Shown here: in pieces, positions 47,447-58,328 of the stretch
Position numbering within the stretch: position 1 is the first letter of the stretch
Layout: each line of letters starts with the position of its first letter
Notes under the pieces: generated by a model
What the model saw: only the letters and a program-made list of their open reading frames with translations
The model's database searches: none
What the model was told of the DNA's origin: nothing
Made by a program: the position numbers and the translations under genes
NCBI RefSeq assembly: GCF_031755915.1
Contig: NC_083386.1
Location: 17,283,001 to 17,347,000, forward strand
DNA length: 64,000 bases
Direction of reading: 5' to 3'
From: Ziziphus jujuba
Lineage: Eukaryota > Streptophyta > Magnoliopsida > Rosales > Rhamnaceae

Positions 47447-50400
47447 AGCCTAATTAAGAATTTAACTTTTCACGTTAATAATATTATGGGAAAAGGCTTA
47501 ATTTATATTAGAGCTTTAAGATGCAAGGTTTTATGAAACTTGAAAGTTTTATAATATATGATGATGTCCATATAATCAATACGTGTTTTGTAGTGCATGC
47601 AATTATTTTCCAAATTGTTCGTGCATATAACTTGAAGCATGGTTGTTTGAACTTCTTTTTTTTTTCATTTGTGCATTTGATTAGTTGTTGGTATATTATT
47701 CATGCATATATTTGAGGCTTGATTGAAATATTTACTTCTAGAAATTTCAAAAATTAAATTTTAAAACTTTTTTGTTAAATTATTATCTTAATAGGTATTT
47801 GTTACAATTTTTCTTATTTTTTTATTGTTTTATTTTTAAAATGTTGGAGACGGATACAATCAGGCAAAATAATTTGGGTTATTACTTAAAGACCTAAATA
47901 TTTATCACACCATAATAAAATAAGGAGTTGCTAGTCCCTAAATGTTTTTCTTTTTGATCAAATATGAAAATTTTCGGATACATCATTGATGTTTTTTAGA
48001 AGTAAAAATAATTCCCTTTCTATTTCTTGACTTACATAATCTAGTCTGTTCACTATAACTATAAAAAAAAAAAAAATTACAATTTAAATAGGAGCTTTGA
48101 GTAATTCTTCAAAAAGAATTTTCTTTTTTTAAAAAAAAAAAAAAGCTTTAAGTAATATAAGTACTCTTCATTAAATGAATTTTCTTAGAGATGTTGTACA
48201 ATAGGGAATATTTATTAAAAATATGCTTTGTAACTCTTTGTTTTTTTTTTTTAATAATAAAGGCAATAAAAAAGAATAATCATATTGAAAAAATAGAAAA
48301 TAATAGGAAAAAATAATATTTTTAAGAAATAAAAGACTTTTTTTATTTTTTTGGCAACTCTAACAAGTTCGACGCTTGTATTTAATTGAACGATATGAAA
48401 ATGAAAATGATTTAAAAATACTAGATACAATATCTCAGTTTAAATATTATTTTAAGATTTACTTTGGGAATCTTAGGAAAAGTTTGGACAAAAATTCTAA
48501 AAGATTCTCTATAATATTATATGAAAATAAAAGTAAATATATTTTTCAGAAAACTATTCGCAAAGACTTATTGTGTATATATATATTTTTTGAACGAGGT
48601 ACTTATAAAAACTTAATTTATCACATTAATAAACTTATAGAAAAAAGGGCCTTACTTTATACTGGGGCTATTAGTACAAGTTTCTATAAAGCTTGAAGCT
48701 TTATAACATATGATGATGCCTATATAATTAATACATGTTTTGTTATAGAAAGTTCAAAAATTAAATTTTAAATTTTTTTTGCTTAATTATTATCTTAATA
48801 TGTATACTTTTCTCAGTTTTTTATGATTGAAATTGATAAAAATCTTTTTTTTTTCTTGAATATTAGAGATGGATACAATCATGCAACTTAATTTGGATTA
48901 TTAATTAAAAAAACTAAATATTTATCACACCACAAATAAAATAAAAAGAGTGATTAGTCACCAAATTTTTTCTTTTCGATCAAATATGATAATTTTATGA
49001 TATATGCATATTATAAGTAAACATAATTTTTTGTATGCTTGGTTGATGCATATTATAAGTTAAAATAACCTATTTTTTGGCTTAATTTATCTATTATATT
49101 AACTAAAACTGGAAAAAAATATTTAAATTAGAACTTTGTGTAATTCTTCAAAAAAAAAAAAAATTAAAAAAGAACGGCTTCGGGCAATATAAGTAATACC
49201 CTACACAAAATAAATTTCTAAGAGATGTACAATTTTATTAAATATGTGCTTTGTAATGAGATTTTAAAATAAATAAAGACAATAAAATAGAAAATTAAAT
49301 TAAAAAATGATAGAAAATATTAATATTTTTAATAAATAAAAGACTTGTTTTTTAAATTATAATGAGTTTAAGTTCTAGGTTTTATATTAAATTGCACGAT
49401 ATGAAAATGAAAATAATTTAAAAATAGCAGAGACCAAATAATGATTTATATATTAATTTGAGTTCCATTTGGGAACTTTGGGAAAAGGTTGGACAAAAAT
49501 TCTAAAAGTCAAGATTATATATAATATTTTATGAAAATAAGAGAAAATATATTTTCTAAAAAACTACTCACAAAAAAATTATATTTATTTATTTGAACAA
49601 GATACTTATATAAACTTAATTTGTCACATAAATTAAACAATAGGAAAAAGGACTTAATTTATATGATGGCTTTTTAGGCTCAATTTTTTATGAATCTTGA
49701 AGGCTTTATAATATATGATGATATATATTTAATTAATATATGTTTTGTGATGTATGCAATTATTTGTCTATTTCTCCATGCATATAATTTGATGCATGGT
49801 TGTTTGCCTATTTTAGTTATCCATTTGTACACGTTGCCTATTATTCACGCATATAGTTGAGGCTTGTTAGAAATATTTAATTTTAGGAAGTTAAAAAAAA
49901 AGTAAAATTTAAAATTTTTTGCTTAGTTATTTTCTTAGTAATTTTTTTTTTTTCAAGTTTCTTATGGTGGAGATGGATAAAGTCTTTCTTTTTTTCTTTT
50001 TTGTGGTTTTTTTTTTTCAATATTTGAGATGGATACAATCATGCAACTTAATTTGGATTATTACTTAGAAAACTAAATATTTATTACACCACAAATAATA
50101 TAAAAAGAGTGGTTGGTCACTATTTTTTTTTTTCCTTTTTTATCAAATATGATAATTTTCAGATACATCACTGATGCATATTATAAGTGAAAATAATTAT
50201 CTTCGTATTTTTTGGCTTAGTTTATCTAGTCTACTAGATAAAGCTAATACAAAACAAAACAAAAAAGTAAATAAATAAATAAATTATTGAAATAGGAGCT
50301 TTGAGTAATCCTTCAATTTTTTTTTTTTTAAAGCTTTGAGTAATATAAGTACTTTTCACTAAAATAATAATAATAATAATTAATAATAATAAGAGATGTA

Positions 50401-50572
50401 TGGTAGGGAATTTTATTAAAAATATGCTTATTTTTTAAACATAAATAAAAACAATAAAATAGAATAACCATATTAAAAAACAATAGAAAATGATTGGAAA
50501 TAGTAATATTTTTAATAAATAAAAACTTTCTTTTTGTAATTATAAGCATAATTAAAAATACTAGAGACTAAC

Positions 50573-51000
50573 GGGGTGTATTTAATCTAAAGTTTAATGG
50601 ATTTAAAATAAATTATAAATTTTAAAAGATTTGATGTATTGTAATGGAATTCTATAGATTCCATAAAGAGTTTATAAGAATCCAATGAAATCTTTGGGAT
50701 TAAGGCTGGATTTCATATTAACAATTTTATTCACAATTTCACTGTTAAAATCCTTTTAAATTTATTAAAATCCATCAATTTTTAAAAATTCAATGATTTT
50801 TTAAATACCATAAGATTTTAAAAGAATTTTACAAAATCCTAATTGAATACATCTGGATTTTAATGAACTTTTATAAAATCTATTAAAATCTGAATTGAAT
50901 ATCATTGGATTTGTATAGACTCTTTTAAAATCTAAATCGAATACCTCCAAACTTTTAAACATTTTTAAAATCTTTTAAATTCCAAATTGAATACACTTTT
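50573..51000. mobile_element. MITE, GGGGTGTATTTAAT family
   Basis: Starts GGGGTGTATTTAATC and ends AATTGAATACACTTTT (inverted: GTGTATTCAATT), forming a terminal inverted repeat. AATTGAATAC-like phrases recur about every 45 bp near the right end. The array sequence continues on both sides (compare 48410-48450), so this is an insertion into one unit. The target duplication is unclear, possibly TAA. Confidence 0.75.
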
Positions 51001-51172
51001 TTTAATAGTTGTTTAAATATTATTTTAAAATTCACTTTGGGAATTTAGGAAAAGTTTGGATAAAAATTCTAAAAGTTTAGATTCTATATAATATTTAATA
51101 AAAATAAAAGCGAATATATTTTTTAGAAAAAGCTATTCGGACGGGGGGTGGGGGGAGCAAGGTACTTACAAG

Positions 51173-51260
51173 AACTTAATTTATCACATCTAAGACACGA
51201 GGATGGCTGGTAGCGTAACTTAATTTATCACATCTAAGACACGAGGATGGCTGGTAGCGT
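51173..51260. repeat. 44-bp exact tandem duplication
   Basis: AACTTAATTTATCACATCTA through GGCTGGTAGCG(T) occurs twice, starting at 51173 and 51217. A G-rich run (51142-51157) lies just upstream, unlike the other array units. Confidence 0.9.
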
Positions 51261-53048
51261 TAAAGGAAAGGGTTAGCTTTGAATCCCCTTACAAAAAACT
51301 ATAGGGTAGGGCCTTAATTTATATTAGAGCTATTATTAAAAGTTTCTATGAAGCTTGAAGTTTTATAATATATGATGATGCCTACCTATATAATTAATAC
51401 ATGTTTTGTGATGTATGCTGCTATTTGTCTTTTTCTTCAAGCATATAATTTGATGTATATTTATTTATTTGCCTATTATTCATTCATATAATTGAGGCTT
51501 GTTTAAAATATTTTATTTTCGAAAGTTCAAAATTAAATTTTAATTTTTTTTACTTAATTATTATAAAAGTATTTATTTATTTTTTCCTCAGTTTCTAATT
51601 ATTGAGATAATTATATATATATATAACTTTTTTTTTCTTGAATATTGCAACTTAATTTGGATTATTAATTAAAAAAATTAAAATTTTTATCACACCATAA
51701 ATAAAATAAAAAGAGTGGTTAGGGACCAATTTTTTTTTTCTTTTTGATCGAATATGATAATTTTATAATAAATGCACATTATAAGTAAAAATAATTTTTT
51801 TGATATGCTTGATTGATGCATATTATAAATTAAAATAACACTCTTTCTATTTTTTTGTCTTAATTTATTTATTCTATTAACTGAAAGTAAAAAATAAATA
51901 AATAAATAAAATACTATTTAAAAAGGAGCTTAGAGTAATTCTTCCCCAAAAAAAAGAAAAAAGAAAAAAGAAAAGCTATGAGCAAATATTTTCTCTTACA
52001 AAATAAAATATTTTAGAAATATTGTACAATAGGGAATTTTTATTAAACATATGCTTTGTAATGATTTTTTTTTTCAAAAATAAATAAAGACAATAGGATA
52101 GAATAATCAAATTAATAAATAATAGGAAATAGTAATATTTTTAATAAATAAAAGACCATTTTTTGTAATTATAACGAGTTTAAGTTCTAGGTTTTGAGTT
52201 AAATTAAACGACATGAAAATGAAAATAATCTAAAAATGCCAGAAACCAAATGGTAGTTTAAATATTAATTTAAATTCCATTTCGGAAACTTTAGAAAAAA
52301 TTTCGACAAAAAATCTAAAAGTCAAGATTATATGTGATATTCTATGAAAATAAGAGAAAATATATTTTCTAAAAAACTACTTGCAAAAACTTTTTATATT
52401 TATTTACTTGAACGAGCTACTTATGAGAACTCAATTTATGACATTAATCAAACTATAGGAAAACGACTTAGTATTTTATATTAAGGCTTTTAGGCTCAAG
52501 TTTTTATGAATCCTCAAAGCTTTATAATATGTGATGATGATTATTTAATTAATAGATTTTTTGTGATGTATGTCGTTTTTTGTCTATTTCTTCATGTATA
52601 TGATTTGATGCATGGTTGTCTATCTTATTTACTCATTTGTATAATTGATAGTTGTTTGTCTATTATTCATGCATATAATTGAGGCTTGTTAGAAGCATTT
52701 GATTTTAGGAAGTAAAAATTTAAATTTTAAAACATTCTTGTGATTAGATGGATGAAATCTGTCTTTCTTTTTTTTTTTTTTTTTCCCTTACTATTTGTTA
52801 TGGATACAATCATGCAATTTAATTTGTATTATTACTTAAAAAAACTAAATATTTATTACACCATAAATAATATAAAAAGAGTGGTTAGTCGCTATTTTTT
52901 TTTCTTTTTTCTTTTTGATCAAATATGATAATTTTCATATACATCATTGATGTATTTACCTTTTCCAAGTGTCTTATGCTTGAGGTGGATAAAATCTTTC
53001 TTTTTTCATCGTTATATGTATTTTTTTTCTAATATTTGATATGGATAC

Positions 53049-54182
53049 TGATGAGAATTCATCCGTACCCGTACAACCGACTACCCATTGAGGTACTGAT
53101 CCTGTCCAAATGAAGACAATGCCAATCACTAAGGCACAAATTAAGAGATTTAAGGAAAACTTGACTACCTTCATATAAGGAGTTATTAAATCTCAAGAGG
53201 GAAAGCTAATACCTGAAGAACCAAAGCCCATTTTTTGCATTCAAGTGGTGAAGGCTGAGATGGACCCGAATGGCTGTTTTCGTGCAAATATGGACTCTGA
53301 ACAGCATGGAATGGATCCAATACTTCATGGATTCAATGAATATCATTAAAAGGTCATGAAATCATGCCAAGGTAGAATCAAAAGCAACCACAATGGGCAT
53401 TTGTGCATAGAAGGAATAGTTGGCCGGTTTTGCTGTATTTCTTGCTGGCTTTACTGTATTTTGTTGATTTGACATTTTCTCTTTATTCCAAGCAAGGGAA
53501 ACATGTGGGACTCATAAATAATCCTATTTGGCATCCTACATGACACATTGAATCAGATTTGGAGTCTTTACAAGCTGGAAATTAGTCAAAGTTAGTTTAA
53601 TAGTCAAACTAGTCAACTAATTTTCTAATTTGATTTTGATTTTTTGTTTTAGGAAATTAATCTTTTATTTGGTTTCTATTTATTTATTTTATGGAAAAAT
53701 CAACTTAGGAAAGTTATTATTTTATTGTTTTCATTGTAAATTAATTAATTTCTAATTCAAAATAAAGGAATTAATTAATTAAAATTAAAATTAGGAAAGA
53801 AATGGAATTTCGGCCACATTAGGAAATTAACATTGTATGGTCAGTTCTCTCTTAGCTTTTTGGGGTTTATTGTTTTGTGACTTTAACCTATTTAAAGGTT
53901 ATTTTTCAAGCAGAATACACCTTTAATATTCTTCATAAATTTATTTGTGAGATAAAATTCTCTTGGTTCTCTTTGAACACCTAAAACACTATTAGAGAGT
54001 GAGTGTTTTAGTTTTAACTTATCAGTAGGACATCCATAACCTATTGTGGCATCTTCATTATACCAACATTTCTAATCGCAGGTTAGTTAAGGGTTAAGGT
54101 TTTTCCATAAGAACTTAAATTTAATTGAGATCCGGACTAATATAATACGGGTTTAGGTGCAAGTCGACCTAGGTTCGTATCA
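53049..54182 (+). mobile_element. solo LTR (about 1,134 bp) inserted in the tandem array
   Basis: It begins TGATGAGAATTC and ends GGTTCGTATCA, giving the inverted ends TGAT/ATCA. It is flanked by GATAC (53044-53048) and AATAC (54183-54187), a 5-bp target duplication with one mismatch. Removing it restores the array phrase around GGATACAATCATGCAAC. The left part still reads like the C-terminal end of a gypsy polyprotein (PITKAQIKRFKENLTTFI, GKLIPEEPKPIF), so in this family the reading frame probably ran into the LTR. No second LTR or interior is present. Confidence 0.72.
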
Positions 54183-54309
54183 AATACAATCATGCAACTT
54201 TATTTGGATTATTACTTAAAAAAACTAAATATTTATTACACGATAAATAATATAAAAAGCATGATTGAATTATTACTTAAGAAAACTGAATACTTATTAC
54301 ATAATAAAT

Positions 54310-55060
54310 AATTGTCAGATACATCATTGATACACATCAAATTGACCACATGAGAATTTGATTCAAACCATATATTATTCTAGTGATACTTTGGACAAAT
54401 TCCAAAACTAAAATAAAAGCCATTATTTTTGCTTCAAATGCAAAAGTAGTACCCAAAGGAGCCAAGAAACACCCCTTTGATGAAGTCTCTGAAAGTTCTA
54501 AAAACACCATCACAACCTGAAACAACTAGACTGCCATTAGCAGCACCATCAACATTGACTTTAATCAAATTAGGTTTTGAAAAATCCTAAGAAACTAAGA
54601 TAATTCAAAGAGCATAATTTCATCATAGTTGTGTTCCTCAGATTATCTCAGTTTTTAAAGTTGGGGATTTAAAGATGCCTTTTCAGCACATAAAACAAAT
54701 GTTGAATTGTATTAGAGGTCAATAAAGAAACACCAAACAACATTGCAACAACTTCCCAAATGGCATGAACATACACAAATGATCAGAAAATATGAAACAT
54801 CATTTTCACATGATTATTACATAACAAACTCCAAGAAAGCAACAAGAAACCCTTTCTAGTAAGAGTATCATCGGTAGACACCTTATTATGCAACACCTGC
54901 CAAACAACCATATAGCGAGATGAACAAACTAAACTTTACCACAACTAAGAAGACCAATATGGAGTTGAGACATTACTCACCGTTTGACGACAAAGAAGAT
55001 TACAAGAAACTTCTCAAAAAACCAAAGGCATCTAGAAAAGTCGATCCTCTGAAAAAGTAG
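54310..55060 (-). pseudogene. LINE ORF2 remnant: zinc-knuckle and RNase H domains
   Basis: From high to low coordinates, the minus strand shows a zf-RVT-type stretch (YMVVWQVLHNKVSTDDTLT, CNNHVKMMFH-like, HAIWEVVAMLFGVSL; 54730-55000). RNase H follows (PNLIKVNVDGAANGSLVVSG, RDFIKGVFLGSFG, WFESNSH; 54330-54590). This is the same domain order as the split LINE at 5783-17945. It is broken by stops and truncated at both ends. Confidence 0.75.
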
Positions 55061-55089
55061 AGATCTAAATGTCCTCAATGAAACTATAT

Positions 55090-55490
55090 AACTTTAGGAA
55101 TTTGTCTTTTTAAAAATTTTCCTTTAGCTCTCTTTTAGAAATCTCCATTTGCTCGCTAGTTTAAGGATGGTCTGGAGTAGCCAACTTACACTTTACTCCA
55201 TATTTAGCCATAAAGTTCTTAAATTGCTTGTTAATAAATGAGAGCCACCATCACTTATTATGGTTCTTGTTTACCAAATCTTATAGAAATAATCTTGTCT
55301 AGGAATCTTACCACAACATGGGAATCATTAGTCAATAAAACAATATCCTCCATTCATTTAGACATGTAATCCATAGCCGCTAAAATATATTTGTTGGAAA
55401 AAGAATGATGGCAATGGTTCCATGAAATCAATTCAATCCCCCAAACAATCGAATAATTCAACCTCTAATATCTGGTTAATGGCATCTCAT
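55090..55490 (-). pseudogene. Ty3/gypsy integrase remnant, interrupted by the chromovirus insertion
   Basis: The minus strand reads ISDGG-like text, then HFINKQFKNFMAKYGVKCKL-like text, ATPDHP*TSEQMEISKRELK (55110-55260). Upstream is a worn start of the integrase core near 55400-55480. It resembles the Athila-type integrase at 9825-10990. The upstream end stops at the chromovirus LTR (55492); any continuation would lie beyond 63998. Confidence 0.72.
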
Positions 55491-55491
55491 G

Positions 55492-58313
55492 TGTAACAAG
55501 CCATCCCAAGAAAACGCTTGAAATTTGAAATTTTGGACGTCTAACCAAGGTTAATGAAGCTTAACTAAATTGAACTTTTAAAAGGAATCAAGTTTGACTT
55601 TTTTTTTTCGGAAATGGATTTTGGCTTTAACTCTCACATTATTGTGTAGAGTTCATCAATACGAGTCCATACAATAGTAGCACACCCAATTTTAAGGTAT
55701 GATTAAAAAATTATAGTTCTAAAAAGTTTCTAAACATCAATACTATATTAGTATCCAAACACCAGTCCAGAATTTTTGTCTGCTAGTAATAAAAGGGTTT
55801 AAAAATACCTAGGAATGTGTCTTCACTAATAATTCAAAAAAACCCAAAAGTCCTCAACAACCCCTATATACCCATGGAACCTGACTCAACCCACTTGCAA
55901 TCTATTTAGACATGTCCATTTTCGGCTATCGGATGCTTATATGCACCATATCCCCTTATGACCTAGATTTCAATGACAAAAACCTCAAATTTTCCAACTA
56001 ATCTGCCGTTAGACTTGCTGGGATTGGCTGTTCAAATCTGGTGGCAATGACTAGTTGGGGCTTTTAGTGGTTGGCTATTTTTGGATTGTTTCAACTTGAT
56101 CCATACCCTCCTCCCCCTTATTTTAAGCACTTTGAGTTTGAATTGGCCTCCGTTTATCAAAATTTTTCACAAATTGAGATATCTATCAGCATCCAATTTG
56201 GTCAAAATTTTTAGGAGGTTTTTTCATTCATCGATGAGACTTTTAGACCAAGGTGAGTACATTATTCATTCTTTATCTCATAGATTCTCCATCGACATAT
56301 AATTTGTGAATTTCGGACATCGTTTGAATATATTTTCATTTTTGAATCAATTAGTTAAATACTACATAAAATTCAAATATGTTGGACAACCTAGAGTCAA
56401 ATTAAAGTTGGAATTGTATAATTAGATATTAATAAACCCATTGAAATGTTCAATTTCATAAAATTAGCTTTCAGGTGAAAAAGACCATTTTGGATATCAA
56501 GTTCTAAAGGTTTGTATTATAATTGGACTATTTGGTATGCAATTTTATGTTATGAGATTTGTATAATTATTTTAAGACATTTGGTACTTACCAATGCCTT
56601 GGATTTGATTTTTAAACCCTAAAAGGTATTTTATTATATTATAGGCACTCGTACTGAGATTACATATGACCCTACAGAGGAGTAGGAGTGGACATCAATG
56701 GTATCGATAAGTGGTTTATGTTTTTAAATGACTTTGGACATATTAGCATAATACATATATGATTTGAATATTTTATATGCATGGTTTGATTTAAATGTTT
56801 CTCGTATACATATATGAATCAACGCTTTTATACATAAGTGTTATCATTTCATTTGACTTTTGAAAATTTTTTAACTAATTTTAATTTCTTATGTGTTCAT
56901 GATGAAGTTAGGAATCTTGGTATTTAAATATCTTGGGATTTAAATTGATGTTTTAGTCTTTTTGAAAAATGATTGGTTTTAAGGAAGAAAATTAAAAATT
57001 TATATCTTGAAGTATATATTAGTGTTTTGTATTTCAAATACTTAAAGTAGTTTATGGTGATATATGTGTTGGTATGAAAAGATTATTTAAAATATTTAAA
57101 TAAATAGTTGTGTTTGAATATTAAATTCTTGATTATAGTATTGTATTTGTTTCAAAAAAATAGAAAGTATTATCTTGAAAGGATTGTTTATTAATAATGC
57201 ACTATTTTTTTTTTTTAAATACCATATAGTATAGTAATTCTGTTTTTGTTGTTAGCTGCAAGCGAACTTAGGCATTCTATGAATTGTCGCGATATGAGAG
57301 AATAATAATTAAGTTGTATGCCATTCTCTTGAAGTGATGATGAGTTATGCACAACTCCTTCATGACTATAGGATGGCATGTTGTCATTACATAAGAGAAT
57401 AATGATTGGGTTGTGAGCCATTCTCTCGGAGTGATAATTAGTTATGTGCCACTCCCTTATGATATTGGAATTTGTGTATCTCTTTACTTTCTGGTGGTGT
57501 TTTAGAACGTTGTATACCATCCGATAGTACTAGGTATATCATATAGTATATTGTATGTTTTTTCTTTCGGTTTTATAGATATTGGTAGTTTTACTATATT
57601 TTGATTATTATTCTTATTATTATGATTCTAATGTTTATTATCCAACATCAAATTTATGTTTCAGTGGTAATTAACATTTTAATACTTTAATTATGAAATG
57701 TTCATTCTGTGATATTGACTTAAGGTACAAGTTGGATTTTGTGAAATGGTTCTAAAAAAGGAAACTTTTTAAATGAGTGGATGTAAGGTTTTAAGTGAAA
57801 ATTTTTAACTTAAATGATTATTTTCATATTATAAATTTATTCCATTCACCGAGTTTGGATCATAGATTTTTTTTTTTTAACCTACTCCCCTAAACTTCAA
57901 TTGATAGTTTACGTATATGACGTCTAGGTATATTCATTGTTCATATGCTATTTCACTGTTGATGTACTGTTTTTTTCCTTTGACCATGACGGTATTAGAT
58001 ATTCTTTTTTTCGTTAATTCTAATGTGTATATATATATATTATATTGAGCATTTTCAATATCTTACATTTGTTCATTTATACTTTTTAGATAGCTCTGGT
58101 AGATTAACTTAATAGGTATGCCTCTTATACTATCTTTGATCGATAATTTTTTAAGAATTTTATTAAAAAGGTTTATGATATTTTATCTATACTATTGAGT
58201 TATATCCAAATTATAAGATTGTTTTACTAGATTTTGGATAGGAAATTCGGTAGGGTTTTCCTATGTGGGACCAGTTTGAGTGTCCAAGAAAAACTACAGA
58301 AGCGATTCTTTCA
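55492..58313 (+). repeat. 5' LTR of the second chromovirus
   Basis: About 2.8 kb, starting TGTAACAAGCC and ending GATTCTTTCA. It contains a worn internal tandem repeat of about 110 bp at 57290-57465 (GAGAATAATAATTAAGTTGT type). It aligns with 61096-63993. Confidence 0.85.
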
Positions 58314-58315
58314 AC

Positions 58316-58328
58316 TTGGTACCAAAGC
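58316..58328 (+). promoter_or_regulatory. tRNA-Met-type primer binding site
   Basis: TTGGTACCAAAGC, two mismatches from TTGGTATCAGAGC, two bases after the LTR. Confidence 0.7.

Larger units (their letters stand above)
47447..54325. repeat. diverged tandem array of about 1.0-1.2 kb units (five copies)
   Basis: The marker TTTATAATATATGATGATG recurs near 47549, 48697, 49704, 51360 and 52521. Other phrases recur in the same order: TGGATACAATCATGCAACTTA, GATCAAATATGATAATTTT, AATAATTTAAAAATA and GGACAAAAATTCTAAAAG. Spacings are about 1148, 1007, 1656 and 1160 bp; the long one contains a 428-bp MITE. The last copy is interrupted by a solo LTR at 53049-54182 and resumes to about 54325. No conserved open frame exists: a 106-codon frame in one copy (48376-48696) is broken in the others. 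Confidence 0.85.

Noticed and set aside
48376..48696. 106-codon plus-strand open frame
   Set aside because: It lies within one unit of the non-coding tandem array, has AT-driven composition and is interrupted by stops in the other units.
51173..51260. CRISPR-like repeat
   Set aside because: Only two directly adjacent copies without spacers, in plant nuclear DNA; it is a simple tandem duplication.
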